32,104 nucleotides of DNA from Flavobacteriales bacterium UBA5933 (GCA_002430925.1 DJDD01000049.1:1-32104); one strand, 5' to 3'; positions 6,605 to 16,334 are shown, counted from the stretch's first letter. Notes: generated by a model not told the origin, from the sequence alone. Made by a program: numbers and translations.

Positions 6605-8260
6605 CTAAGAATTGTTATTATTTAATTCATTCAATTTTATACGATGTTTTAATTGTTTAATAAAATCATTCGGTCGTAGTGATGTTACTTGAAAAAAAGC
6701 ATCTGAAAAGTGTCGTGCAGATGAAAAACCACCTAATTCTGATAAATCTCTTATAGAATGTTTGTGGTATTTTTCACTATTTTCAAGTAGGTTCATAATA
6801 TAATTTATTCTGAGTTGGTTGATATAATTTGAAAAATTTGTTCCCTTTTGTGTATTAATGATACGCGATAAATAAGTCGTATTTGTTTTGAAAGATTTGG
6901 CTAATTGTGTAAGTGTTAAAGTTGATTGCAGATATAATTCTTTCGCTTCAAATTGATCTAATTGAATTAATATCTCTAGAACTATTTCGGTTGGAATATC
7001 TGTGGTTTTTAGATTGATTGATTTGTTTTTATGAACTGATTTATTTTTGAAAAAATGAGTATAAATATAGAATAGACCAATAAAACTTATTAAAATAACA
7101 CTAAACACTAAAATTGGATAGAAGTAAAGTTTGAATTCTACTTCTTTTTTCAATTTCAATAATTCTTTCACATCATATTCTTTCAAAATAACGGGAGATA
7201 ATTTTTCAAAGTTTTGATGTGTAAGCTGATCTAATTTGAGTAGTTGATTAATGTAGTAGAGTTCATACTCATAGTGAGATTTTTTTTCAGAATAGTTAAT
7301 TAAGCTTTCATAGACTGGTCGCATTTCAATATCTAGAAATTCGTTTTGATTGAATATTTTGTCAACTTTTTGAAAATATTCAATTAATTTCTCATAATCG
7401 TTTAATTTTTCAAATGATTTTCCAATATAAAAATAGACTTTACTGAGCGTATTAAAATCCTGTTGTTTTTCTAAATAATGGATTTCTTTTGTTAAGATTG
7501 AAATGGTATTCTTGTAATCTTTTTCAAAATATTTATCGATTGCACTAAGGTAAGAAAAGTAATGAATAAAATGAGAATCTTGCATTTGCTTACTTAATTT
7601 GATCCCATCATGACTAAGTTGCCTTGCGAGATCAAATTTCTGTTGAGATTGGAGAATACTTGTTATGTAATAAAGCGTATTTAAATAATAGGCTTGATGA
7701 TTAGTATCTGACGCGTTTTTTTCAAAATAGCTGGAGCATCGCTGAAATAAGATATATGCCTCATTAAGTTGTTTCAAATGAAATTTAATTAAGGCAAGAT
7801 TAAATATTACTTTGTGATATAAATATTTAGATGATTTACTATTTAACTTTTTCTCAGCTAATAAGTAGTTTTGTAATGCAGGTTGAAATTTCTTGTATTG
7901 ATAATGAACCATTCCTTTCGATAAATAACTTTGAATGAGTAAATCATTTACTCGAGTTTTTTGAGCAATAACAATCGTACTATCAGCGTATTTTACTTTA
8001 GTATGATAGTCATTTGAAAAATAGATTCCTTCCTTGTATGCGTAAAATAAAGTTTCGTTGTCTTTTCGAATTTTTGCTTTTAATATGTATGCATTAATAT
8101 ACCTCCAAACTTTAGGATTATTTTTATCGAATTGAAAAGAATCAATTTTTTGAACCAAATAATCATTTGTCTGAGCACTTAAATTGTCAATGGAATAAAC
8201 TTCTTTAGGGTTTAAACAAAGCAATAAAAATCTGAATGTTAAATGTAGACATGTTTTCAA
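6605..8260 (-). CDS. TPR-transmembrane-AraC family regulator
   Basis: The 551-residue protein has a hydrophobic N-terminus (signal or anchor), a helical TPR-rich sensor region at about residues 60-365, one membrane segment near 377-400 (PILVFSVILISFIGLFYIY) and a C-terminal AraC-type double helix-turn-helix at about 430-540 (LTQLAKSFKTNTTYLSRIIN and LGGFSSARHFSDAFFQVTSL). Such regulators sense something in the periplasm and act on DNA in the cytoplasm from the membrane. It is convergent with the topoisomerase-like gene (13-base gap) and divergent from the small exported-protein genes. The nearby susC-susD-peptidase operon is its plausible target, an inference from position. No receiver or kinase domain is present, so it is not a hybrid two-component protein. 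Confidence 0.88.
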   Translation of the reverse strand: MKTCLHLTFRFLLLCLNPKEVYSIDNLSAQTNDYLVQKIDSFQFDKNNPKVWRYINAYILKAKIRKDNETLFYAYKEGIYFSNDYHTKVKYADSTIVIAQKTRVNDLLIQSYLSKGMVHYQYKKFQPALQNYLLAEKKLNSKSSKYLYHKVIFNLALIKFHLKQLNEAYILFQRCSSYFEKNASDTNHQAYYLNTLYYITSILQSQQKFDLARQLSHDGIKLSKQMQDSHFIHYFSYLSAIDKYFEKDYKNTISILTKEIHYLEKQQDFNTLSKVYFYIGKSFEKLNDYEKLIEYFQKVDKIFNQNEFLDIEMRPVYESLINYSEKKSHYEYELYYINQLLKLDQLTHQNFEKLSPVILKEYDVKELLKLKKEVEFKLYFYPILVFSVILISFIGLFYIYTHFFKNKSVHKNKSINLKTTDIPTEIVLEILIQLDQFEAKELYLQSTLTLTQLAKSFKTNTTYLSRIINTQKGTNFSNYINQLRINYIMNLLENSEKYHKHSIRDLSELGGFSSARHFSDAFFQVTSLRPNDFIKQLKHRIKLNELNNNNS

Positions 8261-8356
8261 ATTCTTGAATTTTTAATGAAAACAGCAGTAGAATCATAGG
8301 TAAGTTACTTATTATTATTTAATTACAATAATTCTAAATCGATTTTATCCTATTTT

Positions 8357-8386
8357 TTTATAAATCAAAAAGTGAATTTATAAATC
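8357..8386. promoter_or_regulatory. Paired TTTATAAATC repeats between divergent genes
   Basis: TTTATAAATC occurs at 8357-8366 and 8377-8386, exactly 20 bases apart (two helical turns), and the core TTTATAAA recurs at 8495-8502. They lie in the 320-base space (8261-8580) between the AraC-type gene and the small exported-protein genes. Same-face direct repeats are what an AraC-family protein would bind, but the AT-rich background makes chance copies possible. A loose promoter-like TATAACTTTTG lies at 8536-8546 before the forward gene. Confidence 0.35.
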
Positions 8387-8580
8387 TGATACGCTCAAAT
8401 ATTACTCAAAATAGTGAAATTCTGAAAAATCACTAAAATTTAACAAATTGTAAACACCTGTAATAGAGTGTTTTATAGATAATTGATCAACGTATTTATA
8501 AAATCGTCATTTCATTTACATTTTTGAATTTATGATATAACTTTTGAAGTAGTGATGAATCCTAATTTTACTTTACTAAA

Positions 8581-8862
8581 ATGAATAATCTAAAAATATT
8601 AACGATGAACACGAAAAACCTTTTATTACTTAGTACTGTTAGTTTCTTATTTTATCAATGTATAAATAATCAAGAAGATGAGGAATTTAACTCCATCAAT
8701 TCACCAATTTTACAACAAAAAGATTCTCTCATAAAAATAGATAGTATACGTTATTTCGAATCAATAAAAAATGAAAAATTTAAAACTTCAAACAGTTTTG
8801 CCTATTGCTGCATTTTTATTGGCTGGAATAGGAGCGTTTGCTACACAGCAAACAACAAGTAG
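8581..8862 (+). CDS. Possible small lipoprotein overlapping the next gene
   Basis: The frame encodes 93 residues, with a second Met at 8605 that gives a better signal peptide (MNTKNLLLLSTVSFLFYQC), ending in a weak lipobox cysteine. About 40 polar residues follow. The last 28-30 codons overlap the start of the DUF6520 gene in another frame, and the Cys- and aromatic-rich tail looks like an out-of-frame reading of that gene. Either this is a real short lipoprotein whose stop happens to lie inside its neighbour, or its true 3' end was lost. I do not recognise a family. The overlap could couple translation of the two genes. Confidence 0.4.
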   Translation: MNNLKILTMNTKNLLLLSTVSFLFYQCINNQEDEEFNSINSPILQQKDSLIKIDSIRYFESIKNEKFKTSNSFAYCCIFIGWNRSVCYTANNK

Positions 8863-9058
8863 TCAATCTAATCAAGATGCTGCTTTAATTGATGGATTCA
8901 TTCGACACAGTTCGTCTACAGACTGTGAACCGATTAGTGTCGATTGTACAACTCAAGTAACTGATCAACTTTGTATGACGGAGGAAGCAACTCCTGAGCA
9001 AGTTTGGCAAAAAAATGGACTTGGTCAGTGTGTCATAGAATTGTATAAAACCAATTAA
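8771..9058 (+). CDS. DUF6520-like small exported protein
   Basis: The 95-residue product has a clear signal peptide (MKNLKLQTVLPIAAFLLAGI, cleavage after GAFA) and a mature part of about 70 residues with four cysteines (near residues 52, 58, 67 and 86). The N-terminal pattern and size fit DUF6520, a Bacteroidota family of small secreted proteins of unknown function. The four Cys could form two disulfides in the periplasm. A stop codon lies just before ATG 8771 in this frame, which fixes the start. It is convergent with the S9 peptidase gene and shares a terminator hairpin with it. Whether it serves the SusCD/peptidase locus, for example as a substrate or signal, cannot be told from sequence. 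Confidence 0.75.
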   Translation: MKNLKLQTVLPIAAFLLAGIGAFATQQTTSSQSNQDAALIDGFIRHSSSTDCEPISVDCTTQVTDQLCMTEEATPEQVWQKNGLGQCVIELYKTN

Positions 9059-9065
9059 TAAAAAT

Positions 9066-9090
9066 AGAGGTTCCATTTTAGGGAACCTCT
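9066..9090. terminator. Bidirectional terminator hairpin
   Basis: AGAGGTTCC (9066-9074) pairs perfectly with GGAACCTCT (9082-9090) around a 7-base loop. TTACTTTTTTT follows on the plus strand, and an AT-rich U-forming stretch (TATTTTTATT) follows on the minus strand. It lies between the stops of the convergent DUF6520 and S9 peptidase genes and should end transcripts from both sides. Confidence 0.88.
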
Positions 9091-9120
9091 TACTTTTTTT
9101 CAATAAACTTATTTTTAAAA

Positions 9121-11700
9121 CTATTTAATCCACTTGCTATTACGCTTATTTTTCAAATAGTATGCAAACCATTCATGTACTCTTTTTGTTAAATCTTTTT
9201 GGTCATTTCTATTTAGTAGAAAGTGTCCTGCATTTGGATAACGTAGCATAATAATATTTTTATTTAGTTTTCTTAATGCAGTATAAATAGTCATTGTTTG
9301 CTCAGGAGAAACAATTGGATCTTTTAAACCTGTCCAACTTAGTAAAGGAGTTGTTATTTTATCGGCATAAAACAAAGGTGAATTCTTGATATATAAATCA
9401 GGCGATTGGTAAAATGTTTTTCTAATTCTGAACTGATGATTTTCATAACGCCAACTTTCCATTTTCTCAAAAGTATCACTCATTGTAAAATATCCTTTTA
9501 TCAAATCAAAAAATCCAGCACCTGTAACAGCTGCGCTAAATAAATCAGTTTGAGTAAGTATATAGTTTGTTTCATATCCACCAAATGACTGTCCAATTAG
9601 TCCTATTTTTCCTTTTTCTGTTACCCCATTTTTTATCAATTTATTCAAAACTGCAACCACTGAATTTGTAATTGATTCTCCTGCAAAACCTTCCTTATAG
9701 TTTACATCAGGCAAAACAACAATATAACCTTGTTGGGTAAGATTCGAAACATTAAAACCAATTGTATTCGACCATGATGGAGGATGATATTTTTTTACTT
9801 CATGAGAGAGATTTTCATACACACGAATAATAACTGGATAAATACTATCCTTTTTATAATGAGGTGGATAAAATAATGCTGCTTTTAAATTTTGACTATT
9901 TTGAGTGGTATAGTTGATTAATTCAGATTTTCCCCAACTGTAATTATAATGCTGTAAATTACTTGAATAAATTTTTACAGGTGCTGATTCAGTTGCTTTT
10001 TGATACCATACTTCAGCTGGTAAATTATAAGCTTCTTTCATAAAAATAAATGCTTTAGAAAGAGAAGCCTGTTTTAGATTTGAATATAAAAAATCTTCAC
10101 TTTCTAGAAATACATTGATTTTAAGATTTGGCTTTAGAATTCCATAGGATTTAGTTCTTGCTTCTAAATTATCGATGATTAACCTTGAATCTTGCCTAAT
10201 GTCTAGCTCTCGCAAATTATTTGAATAACTTACTTCTTTTCGTTTCTCATCCGAAAAATCAAATCGAAAAATTCGTTGAGATTCTCTTCCTTTTGTTATT
10301 CTATTAAATGCTAAAGTTCTCCAATTTATTTTCCAAATATCGTAAGTATCGTAAATAAAAATCTCTTCTTTATCCATACTTACACCTGCAACGCCCCATG
10401 CTTCTTTCTGATAAGCTTCATCAACTTCTTGATTGTCCCATTGAGTATCTATTAGTGATGTTAAATTGATATTTTTTTCAGATCCTGTATCATACATCCA
10501 CCAATTATTATCTGCATAATAAATGAAGTTATCTGTTTGTGCTATATTTTTTATATGGGATGCATTGCGGTTAAATGACTTAATAATTCGTTTTTTACTC
10601 TTTGTAATAGCATCATAAAGGTAAAGATCATGATTATTAATTAGTTTATCATCTGTGGTTTTCTCATATTTATTATAGAGTAAAACCTTTTTTGCATTGG
10701 CTAAATAATGAACTGAAGTTAGTAGGGTATCTGTTAGTTGACTAACTATATTTTCTTCTCTATTCCAAACCCATGTATATAACTCGTATCCTCTTTCATC
10801 TTTTGCTTTTCTAATGGGATAAATCAGCTGATCTGAACCATACCATATTTCTACTGAATCATTAGTTGACTTACTTACTAATTTATTTTTTGCATTAAAA
10901 TAAACTAGCTTAGAATCTTTAGAAAGATGTAGTGATCTTGGTGTTAAATCTATTTCATCTTCAAATAAATCTATTTTCATACAATCACTTTTTCTTTGTT
11001 TTTCATCAAAATAACAAACAGTTGATCTAGATGAGTTTTCATCTTTTTTTATCATGGCAATCCCTTTATTATTCCATGAGAAGTTTTGGTAGGTGACTGA
11101 TTTTTGTTGATCAATTAAATAAGAAGATAAAGGATGAGCTAATTCAAGATATTCTAAGTAAGTGGTAGAATCAATAGTTCTTTCATAAACCATTCGATTA
11201 ACCTTTTCATCTAAGCTAAAATTTCTAATTTGCTTAATTTGTCTTTCAACTTTTCCAAACTGATTTCTTATGACAATTTGCTGATCTGCTTTCTCTTTCT
11301 CGACTGTAATTAGCTTGTTATATTTTTGAGATAAATAGATTTTATTGACAAATGGAATTATAGTTATGTCATTGGTTTTTAAATTAAGAAGTGAAAGTTC
11401 CTGATTTTTTAACCATAAAAAAGTATGTTCTTTCATGAAGAATCCTTCCCTTATTCCTTTTATTGTTAGCTGTTTTTTTGTTTGATTATTTACAAGAAAT
11501 AAACTGTCTACAGAGGGGTAGGTTACATAGAAACTTGACCAGTTTCCTTTTTCAGATAATTTATTTCCTGCTAATGTTCCCCATTTGTCATACTCTAATT
11601 CGGTTATGGTTGGTTTAGGTTGAGCGTATAATGGTTGAAAGTTAAAAAGAGAAAATAACTGAATAAGAATAAGGGCTAATTTGATTATAATACATTTCAT
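9121..11700 (-). CDS. S9 family serine peptidase (prolyl oligopeptidase-like)
   Basis: The 859-residue protein has a signal peptide (to about LYAQP, residue 28), a long strand-rich N-terminal part consistent with a beta-propeller, and a C-terminal alpha/beta hydrolase domain from about residue 600. The catalytic triad is visible: Ser705 in GQSFGGYE, Asp794 in TGLKDPIV and His826 in NAGHFL. S9 enzymes cut short peptides, often after proline; specificity cannot be read here. Export to the periplasm is expected. Its ATG overlaps the susD stop by four bases (11697-11700), so translation is probably coupled. It is the last gene of the susC-susD-peptidase operon, which suggests that imported oligopeptides are its substrate. 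Confidence 0.92.
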   Translation of the reverse strand: MKCIIIKLALILIQLFSLFNFQPLYAQPKPTITELEYDKWGTLAGNKLSEKGNWSSFYVTYPSVDSLFLVNNQTKKQLTIKGIREGFFMKEHTFLWLKNQELSLLNLKTNDITIIPFVNKIYLSQKYNKLITVEKEKADQQIVIRNQFGKVERQIKQIRNFSLDEKVNRMVYERTIDSTTYLEYLELAHPLSSYLIDQQKSVTYQNFSWNNKGIAMIKKDENSSRSTVCYFDEKQRKSDCMKIDLFEDEIDLTPRSLHLSKDSKLVYFNAKNKLVSKSTNDSVEIWYGSDQLIYPIRKAKDERGYELYTWVWNREENIVSQLTDTLLTSVHYLANAKKVLLYNKYEKTTDDKLINNHDLYLYDAITKSKKRIIKSFNRNASHIKNIAQTDNFIYYADNNWWMYDTGSEKNINLTSLIDTQWDNQEVDEAYQKEAWGVAGVSMDKEEIFIYDTYDIWKINWRTLAFNRITKGRESQRIFRFDFSDEKRKEVSYSNNLRELDIRQDSRLIIDNLEARTKSYGILKPNLKINVFLESEDFLYSNLKQASLSKAFIFMKEAYNLPAEVWYQKATESAPVKIYSSNLQHYNYSWGKSELINYTTQNSQNLKAALFYPPHYKKDSIYPVIIRVYENLSHEVKKYHPPSWSNTIGFNVSNLTQQGYIVVLPDVNYKEGFAGESITNSVVAVLNKLIKNGVTEKGKIGLIGQSFGGYETNYILTQTDLFSAAVTGAGFFDLIKGYFTMSDTFEKMESWRYENHQFRIRKTFYQSPDLYIKNSPLFYADKITTPLLSWTGLKDPIVSPEQTMTIYTALRKLNKNIIMLRYPNAGHFLLNRNDQKDLTKRVHEWFAYYLKNKRNSKWIK

Positions 11701-13073
11701 TGGTAACCGCTATTTTGAGTAAAATTTGAATTCTTTAACAATTCTTGTTCTGGAATTGGCCATTGTTGATGGTAATTTTTCCAATTCGGTTTTGTTGATG
11801 ATAAAACCTGATCAATTAAATTCAATCTTTTTAAATCAAAAAAACGATGTCCAAATTCACAAAATAATTCGTGTTTTCTTTCCCTTACAATCGCATCTAA
11901 AATCATTTCGTTTGTCAATAATGAAGAATTGAGTAAAGGTAATCCTGCTCTTGTTCTAATTTTATTAATGTCTTCTACTGCACCCTCAATATTCCCTTGT
12001 TTTAAACGAGCTTCAGCACGAATTAAAAACTGTTCAGCTAATCGAAATACAACAGAGTTTTCAGTAGTTGCTGATGCATTACCTCTTTGTTTGTATTTAT
12101 AGGTATGTTTCCAAGTATTAGTCTGATTTGAAACTGTTCTAATCCAACTTTGACTACGTAAATCATTTGCTTCAAATTGAGTTAATTCATTTCTTAAAGC
12201 TATTGATACTGGTGGTCCAGAAGCAAAATAATATGTCGCTCCCTCATAAGTAGCATTGCCCGATTGTCTTGGAGATAATTGCCAAATAATTGATTTATTC
12301 TCTTTTAAAAATTCTTGATTAATATCTAATTGCCATTGAAGTGAAGAATTATTAATTAACAAAGAAGCCAATTGTTCTGCCAATTGCCAGTTTCCTCTAT
12401 ATAGTTCCACACGAGCTAATAATGCTTGTGCGCTTAACTGATTAGGACGATTTCGTTGAGAGTTAATTTGGATAGGTAGTTTAGAAATTGATTCTTCTAA
12501 ATCTTCAATGATATTTTCATAAACAATAGACTCTTCTAAACGAGAAACATTCTTGTTTATCTCATAATCTGTTGTTTTTATATACGGAACATCTCCAAAA
12601 GTATTTAATAAATAAAAATGTAGTAATGCTCTTACAAAAAGGGCTTCTCCAATAAATTCCTTTTTCTCTTGCTGAGTTAAACCAGTACTTTTCTCGCATC
12701 CTTCTATAATGGCATTTGCCATGTAAATTTGATAATAGGTTTGCGACCAAAGTTGTAAGACTATAGAACTATTGACTTGTAAGGTATTATTATATAGATT
12801 CTGCGTTTCTACATCATTTACGCGATAAGAATCTAACTCATCGGTATAAATTCCCATAGAAACTGCAAAACCACTCATTTGTCCACTTAAAAATCCTTTA
12901 TCTCTTATATCTGCATATAAGTTAACAAGGGTAGCATTGGTTGTCTTTTTGTCTGCAAAAACTAACTTACTGTTGTATTGAGTTGTGGGTACGTCTACAT
13001 CTAAAAAATCATTGCATCTAAAAAATAATGAAAAGATGAAGACAATTAAACTAGTTAAATATATTTTTCTCAT
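11697..13073 (-). CDS. SusD/RagB family outer-membrane lipoprotein
   Basis: The 458-residue protein starts with a lipoprotein signal (FIFSLFFRC, lipid Cys20) followed by NDFLDVDVP, as usual for SusD. TPR-like helical segments run through the middle, including EFIGEALFVRALLHFYLLNT at about residue 140. The C-terminus carries the family hallmark QWPIPEQELLKNSNFTQNSG. SusD proteins sit on the cell surface as a lid over the SusC channel and capture the nutrient. The gene begins 20 bases after the susC stop and overlaps the peptidase gene. The peptidase partner points to a peptide rather than a glycan ligand; no glycoside hydrolase is nearby. Confidence 0.95.
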   Translation of the reverse strand: MRKIYLTSLIVFIFSLFFRCNDFLDVDVPTTQYNSKLVFADKKTTNATLVNLYADIRDKGFLSGQMSGFAVSMGIYTDELDSYRVNDVETQNLYNNTLQVNSSIVLQLWSQTYYQIYMANAIIEGCEKSTGLTQQEKKEFIGEALFVRALLHFYLLNTFGDVPYIKTTDYEINKNVSRLEESIVYENIIEDLEESISKLPIQINSQRNRPNQLSAQALLARVELYRGNWQLAEQLASLLINNSSLQWQLDINQEFLKENKSIIWQLSPRQSGNATYEGATYYFASGPPVSIALRNELTQFEANDLRSQSWIRTVSNQTNTWKHTYKYKQRGNASATTENSVVFRLAEQFLIRAEARLKQGNIEGAVEDINKIRTRAGLPLLNSSLLTNEMILDAIVRERKHELFCEFGHRFFDLKRLNLIDQVLSSTKPNWKNYHQQWPIPEQELLKNSNFTQNSGYQ

Positions 13074-13093
13074 TGTACTTAATTTTATTATTC

Positions 13094-16057
13094 TTAAAAA
13101 TTCAATTTCATTCCCATTACAATTGTTTTAAGTGGTGGTAGAAAACGATTGTATCTAAATTCTGGGTCACCTCCTTTGTAGGGTGTTATGGTAAAGAGGT
13201 TTTGTGCTTGAATAAATATCTGAGGTTTTAATTGACTCTCAGGCAAAGGAATGTCGTAGGTGATCGAAACATTTTTTAGTCGGATATAAGAGGCATCAAC
13301 AATCGAGAGATTACTATTTCTCATCAAATTATAGTTTGCAGTAATTTGAGAATTATTTGTGCTGTAAGGTTGCATTGGTATACCGTAATCTACAAGCTGA
13401 TTCATCATAGCACCAGCTATAGCAGTTGGTAAATACAATTGGCGTTCTTGCTTGACGAATTGAAAAAGAACATCTAAACTAAATTGTTTGTATTTGATTT
13501 GATTCGAAAGCCCTCCGTAAAAAGATGGATTAAGGTCTGCAACGAATAACCTATCATTTAATGTTGTTATTCTTCCATCACCATTGTAATCATAGAATTC
13601 ATACTGTTGAGTTATAGGATTTATTCCTGTAAACTGATATAGTTTAATGATGTTAGTAGGTTCACCAATTACATAAGTATTGGCATAAGCAGAGCTTTCG
13701 AGATTAGGAAATGAGATAAGTTTATTTTGATTAAAAGTCAAATTAAATTCTGTTATCCATTTCCAATTCTTGGTACGAATATTTTCTGAACTCAAAGAAA
13801 ACTCCCATCCTTTATTTTCTACTGTAGCAGGCAAGTTTCCTGAAAAAGAGGAAAAACCTGTTGTAGTAGGTAGAGAAATTCCTACCAGTTGATTTCCTGA
13901 TCTATTTTGATAATAAGCTACAGAGAAGTTTAATCGATCTCTAAAGAAACCTAATTCCAACGCAGTTTCAAATTTCTTGTTGGTCTCCCAACGATAATCG
14001 GGATTATAAAGACGTATTGGGCTTAACCCAACAGTTCCACCATAGGGATTAGATGTCATTTGATAATTGTCTAAATATTGATAATCACCAATATTATCAC
14101 TTCCCGTTATTCCATAACTTCCTCTTAATTTACCGAAACTCAACCATGAATTATTTTTTAATAATTTTTCTTTTGAAAAAATCCAAGCGGTACCAACAGC
14201 GCCAAAATTTGAGAAACGATTTTGAGGACTAAACCTGCTTGATCCGTCTCTTCTTCCTGTTATATTTAATATGTACCGATCATGTAACGTATAGTTTAGA
14301 CGTCCATAAAAAGCTTGGTAACGATAATTTATTTTTTCATCTAATCCTATTAATTGTAATGCCGCTGTAGAAAGGGATAAGAGCATTTCATTTGAAGGGA
14401 AATCTCCAGCTGTTAATAGCAAGCGATCTGTTGTTTGATTTTGAAAAGTTGTTCCAACAAGTACAGAGATTCTGTGTTGATTCCATTTTTTATCCCAGCT
14501 TAGTTGTGGTTCTATAATCCAAGAATTACGATTTGTTTGATTCGACTCTACGATGGATGATTCGCTTCCTTGGCCTAAAGATGGATTATACATCGTTGAA
14601 GGAAATGTTCGTAGTTCACGACTATGAAGTTGGCTGAAACCTAGATTTGTTTTGAAAGTTAATTCTGGTAATAGCTTGTAACTAATAACCATATTAGTAG
14701 TTAAATCATTTATTTTGGATAAAAATTTAGAATTTAAACTCGCTAGTGGATTATTCCATGTATTATTCTCCCAATTTAAACTACCATCTTCATTGTATAA
14801 TCTAGGAGCATTAGGCGCAAGTTCTCTTGCTACAGTAGTTAAGTCAGTTGAGGGTTGATCATTATTTTGGTCTGTGTAATTTCCTGTAAATAAGAAATTG
14901 AACTTATTTGTTTTATCCTTGTAATTTAAAGAAAGATGAACAGCGTTTCTTAGGTATTTAAAATCTCCAGGATAAACCGTTGTTTCTTCATTACGAGTTC
15001 CACTAATGGTATAATTAAAAGAAGAATTACCTCCTGAAATAGAAGCTTGTAATGTTTTAAATTCAGCAGTACCTCCAATTAATTCTTTTTGCCAATCAGT
15101 GTATCTATTTTGATCCCATGTTCCATTAATATCATATGCAGTAGCAGGGTAAGTTGTTATTCCATCATTTGTAAAAGCAGTTTTTCTCATATCCAAATAC
15201 TGCTGTGTATTCATCAGTTTTAATTGACGTGTTATCTTGGCTAAACCCATTGATGTTCGTATACTAACTTGAGTAGCGCCCGATTTTCCTTGTTTAGTGG
15301 TGATTAAAACAACTCCATTAGCTCCTCTAGATCCATAAATAGCGGTTGCATCAGCATCTTTTAATACTTCTAAACTTTCAATATCGGCTGGATTTATAGA
15401 AGATAAAGGACTTGTAAACGAAGGACGATTTCCAGAAGTTGTAGTACCTCCAATTGGATCAGAAGAGTATGGAATTCCATCAATAATAAACAACGGTTGA
15501 TTGGCATCACTTCTTAAACTATTTTGTCCACGTATTTTTATCTGAAATCCACCACCAGCACCTCCACTGTCTTGAACAATTTCCACTCCTGGCATTCTTC
15601 CTTGCATAGTAGAGAGGAAATTATTCACAGGTTGATTTTCTATTTCTTTGGATGTAATACGTGAAATAGAACCTGTTCGTTCTTTATCTTTTACATTGTA
15701 GTATCCTGCATTAATGATTACATCTTCTAATTTAACAGATCCGTCTTCTTTTAAAAGATTAACATTGATCACATTCCTATTTTGAACCTCTTCTTCTTTA
15801 ACGGAGAAGTCGATTTGCTCAAAAGTAAGTTTAGAGTCATTTTTTTCTAAGATTAATAAATACTGTCCATTTGCATCGGTTTGTACTGTATTATAAGTAC
15901 CTTTTTCTGTCACAATCACTCCAGCTAGAGAATGATTATTTTCTTTTACTGTTCCTGTGATTGTTTTACCTTTTTGTGCAAATAGTGGGGTAGCACAAAT
16001 CAGCCCCAATAGCACACTTAGAGTATGCCTATTGAGTTTAGAGTAAAATATTTTCAT
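13094..16057 (-). CDS. SusC/RagA family TonB-dependent outer-membrane transporter
   Basis: The 987-residue protein has a signal peptide (cleavage after LFAQ, about residue 28), a carboxypeptidase-regulatory-like beta-sandwich at about 30-105 (ITGTVKENNHSLAGVIVTEK), a TonB-box-like LEDVIINAGY near 110-120, a plug domain at about 125-250 (MQGRMPGVEIVQDSGGAGGG, PLFIIDGIPYSSDPI, LKDADATAIYGSRGANGVVL) and a long beta-barrel ending in a terminal Phe (VMGMKLNF). This is the SusC channel that imports ligands captured by SusD using TonB-transmitted energy. It is the first gene of a reverse-strand operon with susD and an S9 peptidase. The length is normal and no damage is seen. Its substrate is inferred to be peptide from the downstream enzyme. 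Confidence 0.96.
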   Translation of the reverse strand: MKIFYSKLNRHTLSVLLGLICATPLFAQKGKTITGTVKENNHSLAGVIVTEKGTYNTVQTDANGQYLLILEKNDSKLTFEQIDFSVKEEEVQNRNVINVNLLKEDGSVKLEDVIINAGYYNVKDKERTGSISRITSKEIENQPVNNFLSTMQGRMPGVEIVQDSGGAGGGFQIKIRGQNSLRSDANQPLFIIDGIPYSSDPIGGTTTSGNRPSFTSPLSSINPADIESLEVLKDADATAIYGSRGANGVVLITTKQGKSGATQVSIRTSMGLAKITRQLKLMNTQQYLDMRKTAFTNDGITTYPATAYDINGTWDQNRYTDWQKELIGGTAEFKTLQASISGGNSSFNYTISGTRNEETTVYPGDFKYLRNAVHLSLNYKDKTNKFNFLFTGNYTDQNNDQPSTDLTTVARELAPNAPRLYNEDGSLNWENNTWNNPLASLNSKFLSKINDLTTNMVISYKLLPELTFKTNLGFSQLHSRELRTFPSTMYNPSLGQGSESSIVESNQTNRNSWIIEPQLSWDKKWNQHRISVLVGTTFQNQTTDRLLLTAGDFPSNEMLLSLSTAALQLIGLDEKINYRYQAFYGRLNYTLHDRYILNITGRRDGSSRFSPQNRFSNFGAVGTAWIFSKEKLLKNNSWLSFGKLRGSYGITGSDNIGDYQYLDNYQMTSNPYGGTVGLSPIRLYNPDYRWETNKKFETALELGFFRDRLNFSVAYYQNRSGNQLVGISLPTTTGFSSFSGNLPATVENKGWEFSLSSENIRTKNWKWITEFNLTFNQNKLISFPNLESSAYANTYVIGEPTNIIKLYQFTGINPITQQYEFYDYNGDGRITTLNDRLFVADLNPSFYGGLSNQIKYKQFSLDVLFQFVKQERQLYLPTAIAGAMMNQLVDYGIPMQPYSTNNSQITANYNLMRNSNLSIVDASYIRLKNVSITYDIPLPESQLKPQIFIQAQNLFTITPYKGGDPEFRYNRFLPPLKTIVMGMKLNF

Positions 16058-16091
16058 AATTTTACATCAGTTTTTTAATTCAACATTAGTT

Positions 16092-16118
16092 TTAAAAGCC
16101 ACTCCTTTTCCAGTACAT
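16092..16118 (-). other. Possible leader peptide upstream of susC
   Basis: On the reverse strand ATG at 16118 opens an eight-codon frame, MYWKRSGF, stopping 34 bases before the susC start. It overlaps an imperfect GC-richer stem, CTCCTTTTCC (16102-16111) against GGAAAGGGG (16138-16146), in an otherwise AT-rich leader. A leader peptide with a structured RNA could attenuate the operon. It may equally be chance, since frames this short are common. Confidence 0.25.
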
Positions 16119-16334
16119 CGCGCCAACTTTGTTTTTGGGAAAGGGGTTTTTATTTTTTCTTCATATTTAAAAATTCCCTCTACTAACAGTTTTAAAAAAT
16201 TATAGTGAGTAAATGAAATAAAAATTAACACTAATTAAATTTGATGAAGATGTTTTCTTCACTAAAATATGTGTTCAAGGGAATTTGACGTGAGTCTATT
16301 ATTTTTTGTATAACATTTGTATGCCTATCACTTT

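Noticed and set aside
12562..12750. Reverse-strand alternative frame inside susD
   Set aside because: It lies entirely in the susD coding region in another frame and matches no family.
13094..16057. Locus considered as a polysaccharide utilisation locus because of SusC/SusD
   Set aside because: No glycoside hydrolase, lyase or sugar-sensing hybrid regulator is present; the operon enzyme is a serine peptidase.
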